64,000 nucleotides of DNA from Burkholderia cepacia. Its GTDB lineage: Bacteria > Pseudomonadota > Gammaproteobacteria > Burkholderiales > Burkholderiaceae. The stretch spans positions 3,038,001 through 3,102,000 of the forward strand of contig NZ_CP073637.1 in the NCBI RefSeq assembly GCF_029962485.1. Reading direction: 5' to 3'. The number at the start of each line of letters is the position of its first letter. Position 1 is the stretch's first letter. Of this stretch, positions 48,137 through 56,030 are shown piece after piece. A model generated the notes under the pieces. That model was not told the DNA's origin, made no database searches, and saw nothing but the letters and a program-made list of their open reading frames with translations. The translations under genes and the position numbers were made by a program.

Positions 48137-48165
48137 CGCAGATGCTACTTTCTGTACCATCTGCG
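48137..48165. promoter_or_regulatory. Inverted repeat 2 overlapping the rpiR promoter spacer
   Basis: CGCAGATG and CATCTGCG form a perfect 8-bp inverted repeat with a 13-base spacer. It covers the -10 and the spacer of the predicted minus-strand promoter, so a bound protein would block RNA polymerase. Confidence 0.5.
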
Positions 48166-48171
48166 TGTCAA
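48142..48171 (-). promoter_or_regulatory. Promoter of the rpiR-aminoacylase-ridA operon
   Basis: On the minus strand a consensus -35 TTGACA (48171-48166) is followed after 18 bases by a -10 TAGCAT (48147-48142). It would start transcription about 45 bases ahead of the rpiR-type start codon. Confidence 0.55.
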
Positions 48172-48209
48172 CTTCAGTGCAATGCATAGTGATGATGGAG
48201 CGGGATGAC

Positions 48210-49490
48210 ATGAAAGTTACAAACTATCAGGAAGCGACGATCGACCCGTTCGGCAAGGGTCTGGGCAATCTGCCGAGCGCGAGCGTGCCGCTCGGCGACG
48301 CAGGCCGGCTCGAATGGAACCTGCTCGCCGAAGACGTCAGCCTGCCGGCCGCCGTGCTTTACGAAGACCGCGTCGAACACAATCTGAACTGGATGCAGGC
48401 ATTCGTCCAGAAGTATGGCGTGCAGTTCGCGCCGCACGGCAAGACGACGATGGCGCCGCAACTGTTCCGCCGCCAGCTCGACGCCGGCGCGTGGGGCATC
48501 ACGCTCGCGACCGCGCACCAGACGCAGGCCGCGTATCACGGCGGCGTGCGGCGCGTGCTGCTCGCGAACCAGCTGGTCGGCCGCCAGAACATGACGATCA
48601 TCGCCGGGCTGCTGTCGGATCCCGATTTCGAATTCTTCTGCCTCGTCGATTCCGCGGAAAGCGTCGACCAGCTCGGCCGCTTCTTCGGCGACGCGAAGAA
48701 ATCGCTGAACGTGCTGATCGAGCTCGGCGTGCCGGGCGGCCGTGCGGGCGTGCGCGATGCCGCGCAGCGCGAGGCCGTGCTGGCCGCGATCGCGCGCTAT
48801 CCCGATACGTTGAAGCTGGCCGGCATCGAACTCTATGAAGGCGTGCTGAAAGAGGAAGGCGAGATCCGCACGTTCCTGCAGGAAGCCGTCGCGCTTACGC
48901 GCGAACTCGCCGAGGCAGGCCGCTTCGCGCGCACGCCGGCGATCCTGTCCGGCGCCGGTTCGGCGTGGTACGACGTGGTCGCGGAAGAGTTCAGGAAGGC
49001 GTCCGACGCGGGCTTCGCGGAAGTCGTGCTGCGTCCGGGCTGCTACCTGACGCACGACGTCGGCATCTACAAGAAGGCGCAGACCGACGTGTTCGCACGC
49101 AACCCGATCGCGCGCACGATGGGCGAAGGGCTGCTGCCGGCGCTGCAGCTGTGGGCGTACGTGCAGTCGGTGCCGGAGCAGAATCGCGCGATCGTCGCGC
49201 TCGGCAAGCGCGACGCGGCGTTCGACGCGGGCCTGCCCGAGCCGGCACGCCACTTCCGCCCGGGCCGCGACACCGCGCCGCGCGACGTCGCCGCGACCGA
49301 AGGCTGGGCCGTGACCGGGATGATGGACCAGCACGCGTACCTGCAGATCCCGCCGGGCGCGGACGTGAAGGTCGGCGACATGGTCGCGTTCGACATCTCG
49401 CACCCGTGCCTGACGTTCGACAAGTGGCGCCAGGTGCTCGTGCTCGATCCGCAGTTCCGCGTGACGGAAGTCGTCGAAACGTTCTTCTGA
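48210..49490 (+). CDS. PLP-dependent amino acid deaminase (DSD1/D-threonine-aldolase-like)
   Basis: This is a 426-residue fold-type III PLP enzyme of the alanine-racemase-like D-serine dehydratase and D-threonine aldolase group. The PLP lysine is in [14 protein letters not shown] near residue 75. The C-terminal metal-binding His/Cys pair is in [13 protein letters not shown] near residue 402. It is divergent from an operon with D-aminoacylase and RidA, so removing ammonia from D-amino acids is the favoured role. The exact substrate is unknown. The ATG at 48210 has GGAG nine bases upstream. Confidence 0.83.
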   Translation: MKVTNYQEATIDPFGKGLGNLPSASVPLGDAGRLEWNLLAEDVSLPAAVLYEDRVEHNLNWMQAFVQKYGVQFAPHGKTTMAPQLFRRQLDAGAWGITLATAHQTQAAYHGGVRRVLLANQLVGRQNMTIIAGLLSDPDFEFFCLVDSAESVDQLGRFFGDAKKSLNVLIELGVPGGRAGVRDAAQREAVLAAIARYPDTLKLAGIELYEGVLKEEGEIRTFLQEAVALTRELAEAGRFARTPAILSGAGSAWYDVVAEEFRKASDAGFAEVVLRPGCYLTHDVGIYKKAQTDVFARNPIARTMGEGLLPALQLWAYVQSVPEQNRAIVALGKRDAAFDAGLPEPARHFRPGRDTAPRDVAATEGWAVTGMMDQHAYLQIPPGADVKVGDMVAFDISHPCLTFDKWRQVLVLDPQFRVTEVVETFF

Positions 49491-49644
49491 CGCCCATTGC
49501 GCGCCCCGCCCCGCCGCTCGCGCGGGGCGGCCGTCACGCGCGCTTCAATCTGCCGGAGTACACTGCGCTTTCGTCCTCGGGGCCCCTCGCGGCCGTTGCG
49601 CACGGCGCGAACGGGCCTTCAACGCTGCTTCACTGGAGAAAGCC

Positions 49645-50226
49645 ATGGCCGCGAAGAAGATCCTGTTCCTGACCGGCGATTTCGCCGAAGACTACGAAAC
49701 GATGGTGCCGTTCCAGGCGCTGCAGGCCGTCGGCCACCACGTCGATGCAGTCTGCCCGGGCAAGCGCGCGGGCGACAAGATCAAGACCGCGATCCACGAT
49801 TTCGAAGGCGACCAGACCTACACCGAAAAGCCCGGCCACCAGTTCACGCTGAATGCCGCATTCGACGACGTCGACGCCGCGCGCTACGACGCACTCGCGA
49901 TCGCGGGCGGCCGTGCCCCCGAATACCTGCGACTGGATCCGAAGGTGATCTCGCTCGTGCGCGAGTTCGCCGAAGCCGGCAAGCCGATCGCCGCGATCTG
50001 CCATGCGGCACAACTGCTCGCCGCCGCCGACGTGATCCGCGGCAAGCGCATTTCGGCCTACCCGGCGTGCGCACCCGAGGTGAAGCTCGCGGGCGGCGAA
50101 TACGCGGACATCCCGGTCGACGCGGCCGTGACCGACGCGCCGTTCGTCACCGCACCCGCCTGGCCCGCGCACCCGGCCTGGCTCGCGCAGTTCCTCGCGC
50201 TGCTGGGCACGCGCATCGAGCTGTGA
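49645..50226 (+). CDS. DJ-1/PfpI family protein
   Basis: This 193-residue class I glutamine-amidotransferase-like protein has the nucleophile-elbow cysteine followed by His in [20 protein letters not shown] (near residue 118), and the family's acidic residue in the N-terminal [11 protein letters not shown]. The group includes the PfpI protease, glyoxalase III-like enzymes and stress chaperones; which applies here cannot be told. It stands alone, convergent with the marR-type gene. Confidence 0.83.
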   Translation: MAAKKILFLTGDFAEDYETMVPFQALQAVGHHVDAVCPGKRAGDKIKTAIHDFEGDQTYTEKPGHQFTLNAAFDDVDAARYDALAIAGGRAPEYLRLDPKVISLVREFAEAGKPIAAICHAAQLLAAADVIRGKRISAYPACAPEVKLAGGEYADIPVDAAVTDAPFVTAPAWPAHPAWLAQFLALLGTRIEL

Positions 50227-50262
50227 ACCTGAATCGAATCGGGAAGGGATGATGTGCCGGCC

Positions 50263-50282
50263 GGCGGCGCGCTCGCGCCGCC
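50263..50282. terminator. Hairpin between convergent pfpI-type and marR-type genes
   Basis: A perfect 9-bp GC stem with a 2-base loop lies in the 68-base gap between the two stop codons. There is no T-run, so its role as a terminator is uncertain. Confidence 0.35.
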
Positions 50283-50294
50283 CTGCCCGGCGTT

Positions 50295-50741
50295 TCAGCG
50301 CGCGACCGGCGCCGGACCGACGTCCGCGATGCGCGTTTCCAGCATCGCGAGCGCACCCGACAGCGCATTCAGCACGTCGTCCGGCAACTGCGCCATCGTC
50401 TGTTCGATGAACGCCTTGCGGCGCGGCAGGCACGCGTCGAATGCCGCGCGGCCTTCGTCCGTCAGCGTGACGTTGGTCACGCGGTTGTCGCGTGCATCGG
50501 ATTCGCGCTGGATCCACCCGAGCGCATCGAGCGACTTCAACTGGCGCGTGAGCGCGCCCGGATCGATGCGCAGCACTTCGACGAGCTTCTTCTGCGACGA
50601 ATGCCCGCCCATCGTGTGCAGCGCGACCATGATGCGCCAGCGCGGCATCGGCTGCCCGACGTGCGCTTCAAACGCGGTCATGAACGCGCGATACGTGCGT
50701 CCGAATTGCTGCAAGATCGCGACGCGGTCCTGTTCTTCCAT
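50295..50741 (-). CDS. MarR-family transcriptional regulator
   Basis: This 148-residue winged-helix regulator has the recognition helix in SSQKKLVEVLRIDPGALTRQLKSLDALGW split over residues about 45-75, and the wing ESDARDNRVTNVTLTDEGRAAF. It follows the MFS exporter gene by 51 bases in the same direction. This is the usual pairing in which MarR represses its own operon until an aromatic or drug ligand binds. A palindrome upstream of the exporter is a likely target. Confidence 0.88.
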   Translation of the reverse strand: MEEQDRVAILQQFGRTYRAFMTAFEAHVGQPMPRWRIMVALHTMGGHSSQKKLVEVLRIDPGALTRQLKSLDALGWIQRESDARDNRVTNVTLTDEGRAAFDACLPRRKAFIEQTMAQLPDDVLNALSGALAMLETRIADVGPAPVAR

Positions 50742-50762
50742 GCGCTGATTTCGTTTCCGGTA

Positions 50763-50783
50763 AATCGTTGAATCGTTGAATCG
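50763..50783. repeat. Tandem 8-bp repeat between the exporter and marR-type genes
   Basis: AATCGTTG occurs twice in a row, followed by AATCG. It lies in the short gap before the ribosome site of the marR-type gene, and a change in unit number would alter that spacing. Confidence 0.5.
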
Positions 50784-50792
50784 CCTGATCGG

Positions 50793-52388
50793 TCAATCGG
50801 CCGCGACGTGCGGCTCGATCTTGCGCCGCAGCGCGATCGGCGGCACCCGACGGCACTGCCACACCGACACCACGGCGATGACGGCCGCCATCGCGACGCC
50901 CAGGTGAATCGCACCGACGAGCGATTCGCGGGCCGCTTCCAGCAGCAGCGCGCCATTATGCCCGGCACGCGTCAGCTCGGCGACGAGACCGCCCTGCGCC
51001 GCGCGATCGATCAGGATCTGCGGATCGGCGAGCTGCGCATGCCACTGCATCGCATGATCGGCCGTCAGCGCGTTGCGCACGCCGCCCGAGTACATCTGGT
51101 TGACGAGCGTGCCCGTCAGCGCGGTGCCGAGCATCCCGCCGACCATCCGCAGCGACTGCAGCAGCGCCGTCGCGATGCCGAGGTGCTCGCGGCCGGCTGC
51201 CTGCTGCGCGAATACGGTGAGGTTCGGCAATACGAAACCGAGCCCGATGCCGCCCGCGACCATCAGCGCCATCAGCATCCAGGTCGGCGTCGTGTGGGTC
51301 GACACGACGATGCCCGCGCACGCGATCGCGAACAGCACGAAGCCGACGTGCAGCATCGCGTTCGGATTGCGGATGCGCGTAACGACGCGGCCATTCATGA
51401 TGCTGCCGATCGTGATGAACACGACGAGCGGCGTGATCACGAGCCCGGCTTCCTTCGGCGACATCCCGAAGCCGCCCTGGAACAGCAGCGGCGCGTAGAA
51501 CAGCAGCGAGAACATCGAGAAGCCGGCGAGGATCGCGAGGACGAACAGCGCCGACAGCGCGCGGTTGCCGAACATGTCGAACGGCAGAATCGGCTGCGCG
51601 CAGCGCTTCTCCCAGTGCCACAGGCCGACACCGGCCGCGACCGCGACGACGAGCAGCAGCGACGCCCAGCTCGCGACGCCGTACTTCGGCAGCCATTCGA
51701 CGAACAGCTGCAACGCGCCGAGCGACAGCGCGATCAGCAGCGCGCCCGGCCAGTCGAGCCGCATCTTGCGATCGTGCGCGACGTGGCGCAGGTGCGGCAG
51801 GTAGCGCCACACGAAGAACAGCGACAGCAGGCCGACCGGCAGGTTCACGTAGAACACCGAGCGCCAGCCGAACGACTGGGTCAGCACGCCGCCGAGCGAC
51901 GGGCCGACCGCGTTCGCGATGCCGAACGCCGAGCTCATCAGCACCTGCCAGCGCAGCCGCACGACGGAATCGGGGAACAGGTCGGGAATGCACGCGAACG
52001 CGGTGCCGACCAGCATCCCGCCGCCGATCCCCTGCAGCCCGCGCGCGAGCACGAGGTACAGCATGTCGTTGGCCATCCCGCACAGCACGGATGCAGCGGT
52101 GAACACGACGATCGACACGATCACGAACGGCTTGCGGCCGTAATAATCGCCGAGCCGGCCGAAGATCGGCACCGTGATCACGGAACTGAGCAGGTACGAG
52201 GTCGCGACCCATGCGTACAGGTCGAAACCGCGAAGCTCGGCGACGATGGTCGGCAGCGCGGTGCCGACGACGGTCTGGTCGAGTGCGACCAGCATGGTCA
52301 CGAACGAGATCCCGATCATCGCCATCAGCGATTCGCGGAACGGCAGGACTTGCCCGCTCGAATGATGGGCGGCAGTGTGGACGGCCAT
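50793..52388 (-). CDS. MFS multidrug exporter (EmrB/QacA, 14-helix DHA2 type)
   Basis: This is a 531-residue inner-membrane proton antiporter with about 14 helices. Helix 1 has the motif VTMLVALDQTVVGTALPTI (motif D1). Motif A is in GRLGDYYGRKPF near residue 85, and motif C-like GIANAVGPSLGGVLTQSFGW follows near residue 150. Such proteins export hydrophobic drugs and dyes. I chose the ATG at 52388 over a TTG at 52418; the ribosome site is weak for both. It is co-directional with the downstream marR-type gene. Confidence 0.9.
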   Translation of the reverse strand: MAVHTAAHHSSGQVLPFRESLMAMIGISFVTMLVALDQTVVGTALPTIVAELRGFDLYAWVATSYLLSSVITVPIFGRLGDYYGRKPFVIVSIVVFTAASVLCGMANDMLYLVLARGLQGIGGGMLVGTAFACIPDLFPDSVVRLRWQVLMSSAFGIANAVGPSLGGVLTQSFGWRSVFYVNLPVGLLSLFFVWRYLPHLRHVAHDRKMRLDWPGALLIALSLGALQLFVEWLPKYGVASWASLLLVVAVAAGVGLWHWEKRCAQPILPFDMFGNRALSALFVLAILAGFSMFSLLFYAPLLFQGGFGMSPKEAGLVITPLVVFITIGSIMNGRVVTRIRNPNAMLHVGFVLFAIACAGIVVSTHTTPTWMLMALMVAGGIGLGFVLPNLTVFAQQAAGREHLGIATALLQSLRMVGGMLGTALTGTLVNQMYSGGVRNALTADHAMQWHAQLADPQILIDRAAQGGLVAELTRAGHNGALLLEAARESLVGAIHLGVAMAAVIAVVSVWQCRRVPPIALRRKIEPHVAAD

Positions 52389-52405
52389 TTTTTGTTGATG
52401 CAACT

Positions 52406-52419
52406 TTTGACGAGTCAAA
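52406..52419. promoter_or_regulatory. Palindrome upstream of the MFS exporter
   Basis: TTTGAC-GA-GTCAAA is a perfect inverted repeat 18 bases before the exporter start codon, of the size and AT-rich character of MarR operators. A second small repeat, GTTG-ATG-CAAC, abuts it at 52394-52404. A -10-like TAGAAT lies at 52435-52430 on the minus strand. Confidence 0.5.
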
Positions 52420-52495
52420 CAATCTCAAAATTCTAGCACGGCGGAGTAATCTAGGCTGGCGACGGTCAAACCGACCCCGGCCGCCAAGGAGAAAG

Positions 52496-53338
52496 ATGGA
52501 ACCGATTTCAATCACCCCTGCAACGACGCTTTCGCAGGAGGATCGGGACGCGCTGTGGCGCGCGAAGCAGGTGCTGGAAAGCCCGTCGCTGACGATGAAG
52601 CTGACCGGCATGCTCGGCGCCCCGGTCGAGAAAATGATCGCTCGGCTGCCCGATTTCGCGACCGGCAAGATCAACGATGCGACACAGCTCGCGCTGCGCA
52701 AGTGCCTGAACATCGCGCTGCGCACGCTCGGCAAGCCGCCGGCGCCCGACGCCGAGCCCGACAAGCCGAGCAACCTGCTGCACAAGCTCGCGGTCGCGAC
52801 GACCGGCGCGGCGGGCGGCGCGTTCGGCTTTCTCGCGTTGCCGGTCGAACTGCCGGTGACGACCACGCTGATCTTTCGCTCGGTGTGCGACATCGCGCGC
52901 AGCGAGGGCGAAGACCTGACGTCGGTCGACACGCAGTTGCAATGCCTGGCCGTGCTCGGCATGGGCGGCAGCACGGACAAGCAGGAAGAGGACGCCGACC
53001 TCGGCTATTTCGTACTGCGTGGCGCGCTTGCCCAGGCGATTTCGAAGGCGTCGTCGGACATCACGACGAAAGGGATCGCCGCGCACAGCTCGGCGGCCGT
53101 GTTCAAGCTCGTGCAGACGGTGGCGTCGCGCTTCTCGGTGCAGGTGACCGAGCAGATGGCCGCGAAGTCGATCCCGGCGATCGGCGCCGTGCTCGGCGCG
53201 ACCGTCAACACGCTATTCATCGACCACTTCCAGCAGATGGCACACGGCCACTTCACGGTGCGCCGGCTCGAGCGCAAGTACGGCTCGGTGGCCGTCAAGG
53301 CCGCCTATCAGGCGATCGACGCCTCGCCGACGCGCTGA
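52496..53338 (+). CDS. EcsC family protein
   Basis: This 280-residue protein has an EcsC domain over most of its length, seen in LTGMLGAPVEKMIARLPDF, the hydrophobic Gly/Ala-rich segment ATTGAAGGAFGFLALPVELPV near residue 105, and SIPAIGAVLGATVNTLFIDHF near residue 225. EcsC lies beside an ABC transporter in Bacillus, but its biochemical role is unknown. GGAG precedes the ATG at 52496. Its 3' end overlaps the convergent esterase gene by 31 bases. Confidence 0.83.
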   Translation: MEPISITPATTLSQEDRDALWRAKQVLESPSLTMKLTGMLGAPVEKMIARLPDFATGKINDATQLALRKCLNIALRTLGKPPAPDAEPDKPSNLLHKLAVATTGAAGGAFGFLALPVELPVTTTLIFRSVCDIARSEGEDLTSVDTQLQCLAVLGMGGSTDKQEEDADLGYFVLRGALAQAISKASSDITTKGIAAHSSAAVFKLVQTVASRFSVQVTEQMAAKSIPAIGAVLGATVNTLFIDHFQQMAHGHFTVRRLERKYGSVAVKAAYQAIDASPTR

Positions 53339-54270
53339 ACCGCACGCTCGACCGCGACGCGGCGCAGGAACGCGGCCGCGCGGTCGAGCGCGTCGCGCGC
53401 TTCCGGCACCATCGGCGCGTACAGCTGCCATACGTGCGGCATGTCCGGCCACACCTCGATCTCCACCGCCACGCCGGCCGCCTTCGCCTTCTCGGCGACG
53501 CGGCGCGAATCGTCGAGCAGCACTTCGGTGCTGCCGACCTGGATATACAGCGGCGGCAGGCCCGTGAAGTCCGCATAGAGCGGCGATGCGTATGGATGCG
53601 TCGCGGGCGCGTCGCCGAGGTACAGCTTCGCGGCCTTCGGCAGCGCCGCGCCGGCAAACATCGGATCGGCGCCGTCGTTCGTGCGCAGCGTCGCGCCGGT
53701 GGCCGCGAGATCGGTCCACGGGGAGAACAGGATCGCGCCGGCCGGCAACGGCTCGCCACGGTCGCGCAGTGCAACGAGCGTCGCGAGCGCGAGGCCGCCG
53801 CCCGCCGAATCGCCGCCGAGCACGATCGACTCGGGCGGCGTGCCGAGCGCCAGCAGTTGCCGATAGGCGGCGAGCGCGTCGTCAAGCGCGGCGGGAAAGC
53901 GGTTTTCGGGCGCGAGCCGGTAGTCGAGCGAGAACGAGCGCACGCCCGCGCGCTTCGTCAGGCCGAACACGAGCGGCCGGTGGGTCTTCGTCGAACAGAA
54001 GTAATAGCCGCCGCCATGGATGTACAGCAGCGTGCGGCCGGGCCCGCGACCCGCGCTCGCGTCGGTGCGCTCGAGCCATTCGCCGCGCAGCGGCGCGTCG
54101 CCCGCGCCATGACACTGGCGCAGCCGGTAGCCCGACGGCGCGCGGCGCGGCACGACCATCCGCAAGTCGGTAAAGCGCCGCGCACGCGCGGGATCGAGCA
54201 CCTCGCGCGTGGTCTCGGGACGAAACTGCCAGCGCAGCAGCCAGCAGGCGAACTTGCTTTGCCAACTCAT
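53308..54270 (-). CDS. Alpha/beta hydrolase, hormone-sensitive-lipase type
   Basis: This is a 320-residue esterase of the HSL (family IV) group. The oxyanion-hole motif is HGGGYYF near residue 85, the nucleophile is Ser in GGDSAGGGLAL near residue 155, the acid Asp is within QVGSTEVLLDDS near 255, and the catalytic His is in PDMPHVWQL near 285. It probably cleaves short-chain esters in the cytoplasm. The ATG at 54270 begins the homology. It overlaps the convergent EcsC gene tail to tail. Confidence 0.88.
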   Translation of the reverse strand: MSWQSKFACWLLRWQFRPETTREVLDPARARRFTDLRMVVPRRAPSGYRLRQCHGAGDAPLRGEWLERTDASAGRGPGRTLLYIHGGGYYFCSTKTHRPLVFGLTKRAGVRSFSLDYRLAPENRFPAALDDALAAYRQLLALGTPPESIVLGGDSAGGGLALATLVALRDRGEPLPAGAILFSPWTDLAATGATLRTNDGADPMFAGAALPKAAKLYLGDAPATHPYASPLYADFTGLPPLYIQVGSTEVLLDDSRRVAEKAKAAGVAVEIEVWPDMPHVWQLYAPMVPEARDALDRAAAFLRRVAVERAVQRVGEASIA

Positions 54271-54359
54271 CGGACGCACTCCGTAATCGCAGTGTGACGA
54301 TGGTACGTGCGAACGTTCCCGCACCGCTCGACAGGTGCCTCTAAATCAAACGCCGATGC

Positions 54360-54794
54360 TCAGTTCGCCGGCATCACCTGGCCGCGGATCTCGCCGGCCG
54401 GGTGCTCCTTCGTATGGACGTTGAAGTACCACTTGCCGCCCATCAGGTCGGTGACCTGCGCGTCGGTGAGTTCCTTCGAACCCTTGATCGGGCTCGCCAG
54501 CTCGTCCTTCGGAATCGGCACCTGCACGCCGGCGTTCTGGCCGACCGGTGCGGGCCCGTGGAAATGCGCGGCAGTGGCCGGCCCCGTGAGGTGTTCATAA
54601 GTTGCGATCCACTGCAGCGTATGGGTGGCCGTGTCGTACGTGGCGTCGACGCTACCCGAACCCTTGGTCGCCGTCGGCGGCACTTCACTCGACGGCTGGA
54701 GGCTGGCGGACAGGCGCACCGTTTCGGCGGCGGCGCTGCCGGCGGCCAGCACGCCCGCGAGTAACGCGACCTGGAGCAAACGCAGCTTGAGCAT
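54360..54794 (-). CDS. Secreted CHRD-domain protein
   Basis: This 144-residue protein has a signal peptide (MLKLRLLQVALLAGVLAAG, cut near AAA/ETV) and one CHRD domain, seen in LQPSSEVPPTATKGSGS, HFHGPAPVGQNAG and the end motif KWYFNVHTKEHPAGEIRGQV. The domain was named in chordin; bacterial members are periplasmic or outer-surface proteins of unknown role. A strong GGAG precedes the ATG at 54794. It is a single gene. Confidence 0.85.
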   Translation of the reverse strand: MLKLRLLQVALLAGVLAAGSAAAETVRLSASLQPSSEVPPTATKGSGSVDATYDTATHTLQWIATYEHLTGPATAAHFHGPAPVGQNAGVQVPIPKDELASPIKGSKELTDAQVTDLMGGKWYFNVHTKEHPAGEIRGQVMPAN

Positions 54795-55103
54795 GGACTC
54801 TCCTTGTACGACGTTGTACGCCGCCCGAACGGGGGCGCCAGATAGGATGGTAGTCGATCGCCGCCGTTGCGGGAGCCCACCGAACGGCCATGCTGCGAAT
54901 CGTCGCAGCGCGACGCGCAGCGTCACGTCAGTCTGCGTCAACCTGGAACGGACCTTTGCAACCCGACGGCTGAATCCGCGCGCGGCCTTTCGCTACACTT
55001 CGTTTCACAGTTGCTTGTTTCCTTCGTCCGAAGGAGTCTGCGAGTATTCACGCGGCCACCCGGCCGCGTTTTTTTTGCGTGCGCCGCCGGCACACGCGGC
55101 ACG
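54795..55103. other. Intergenic region holding a candidate small RNA
   Basis: These 309 bases have no protein gene. The left part should carry the leftward promoter of the CHRD gene. The right part (54994-55076) carries a rightward -10-like box, a hairpin and a strong terminator with no protein gene ahead of it. Confidence 0.55.
55006..55076 (+). ncRNA. Candidate small RNA with intrinsic terminator
   Basis: A TACACT -10-like box at 54994-54999 would start an RNA near 55006. It would contain the perfect hairpin CCTTCG-TC-CGAAGG (55021-55034), a single-stranded stretch with AAGGAG, and a terminator stem CGCGGCC/GGCCGCG (55051-55068) running into T8 (55069-55076). Length would be about 70 nt. 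No good -35 is seen. The flanking genes both point left, so this terminator serves no known gene. Confidence 0.5.
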
Positions 55104-55877
55104 TCACGCGCGATAGCCGGGATCGATGCGATCGACGATACGCTGCAGCGCGTCGAACGCGTCCTGCCCCGCGCCATGCTTCGGATCGAAATTCAGCGAA
55201 TCGCGCACGCATCCTTCGAGCACCGGCGGCGCGATCGGCAGCGCATCGCCAATCGCATGCGTCGCGACCTGCACCTCGCACGCGCGGTTGAGCAGCCACA
55301 TCAGCGAGAACGTCTGCGCGAGCGTCGCGCCGATCGTCACCGGTCCGTGGTTGCGCAGCAGCAGCACGGGCCGCCCGCCCGCGCTCTCGACGATGCGCCG
55401 CCCCTCCTCCAGATGCACGGTGATGCCCTCGAAGTCGTGATACGCGATCTTCCCGTACAGCTGCGCCGAATAGAAGTTGGAAAACGACAGCCCGTCACGC
55501 GAACAGCACACGGCCATCGTGGGCGTCGTATGGACATGCATCACGCAGTGCGCGTCGGGCAGCGCCGCATGGATCGCGCTGTGAAACGTGAAGCCGGCCG
55601 GATTGATCGGCCAGTCGGAATGCCCGATCAGGTTGCCGTCGATGTCGATCTTCACGAGGTTCGACGCACATACCTCGCGGTAATGGAGCCCGAACGGGTT
55701 GATCAGGAAATGCCCGTCCTCGTCCGGTACGCGCAGCGAAATGTGGTTGTAGATCAGCTCGGTCCAGCCGAGGTAATCGAAGATGCGGTAGGCGGCCGCG
55801 AGCTGCACGCGCGCCTGCCATTCGGCTTCGGAGAAGCGGGCCGGACGCGTGAACGGCTGGTTCGGTACACGTTGCAT
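55104..55877 (-). CDS. Class II aldolase/adducin family protein
   Basis: This is a 257-residue zinc aldolase-fold protein. Metal-binding histidines appear in VMHVHTTPTMAV near residue 108 and in LLLRNHGPVTIGATLAQTF near residue 180; the substrate pocket segment is TELIYNHISLRVPDEDGHF near residue 40. Relatives act on fuculose or ribulose phosphates or other small hydroxyacids; nothing here specifies which. The ATG at 55877 starts the homology. No operon partner. Confidence 0.85.
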   Translation of the reverse strand: MQRVPNQPFTRPARFSEAEWQARVQLAAAYRIFDYLGWTELIYNHISLRVPDEDGHFLINPFGLHYREVCASNLVKIDIDGNLIGHSDWPINPAGFTFHSAIHAALPDAHCVMHVHTTPTMAVCCSRDGLSFSNFYSAQLYGKIAYHDFEGITVHLEEGRRIVESAGGRPVLLLRNHGPVTIGATLAQTFSLMWLLNRACEVQVATHAIGDALPIAPPVLEGCVRDSLNFDPKHGAGQDAFDALQRIVDRIDPGYRA

Positions 55878-56030
55878 GGGGAACTCCGGTTGCGGGTATG
55901 CGTGGCGCGGGCCGTCGGGCCGTCGGGCCGTGTCGTCAAACTGCCACGCCGCCACGATGGTTGCGCACACAACCATATCACCTTCCCCGCACCGCGTTAA
56001 CGCGGGTTTAGCCGGAGCGCTTCCGTCCCC

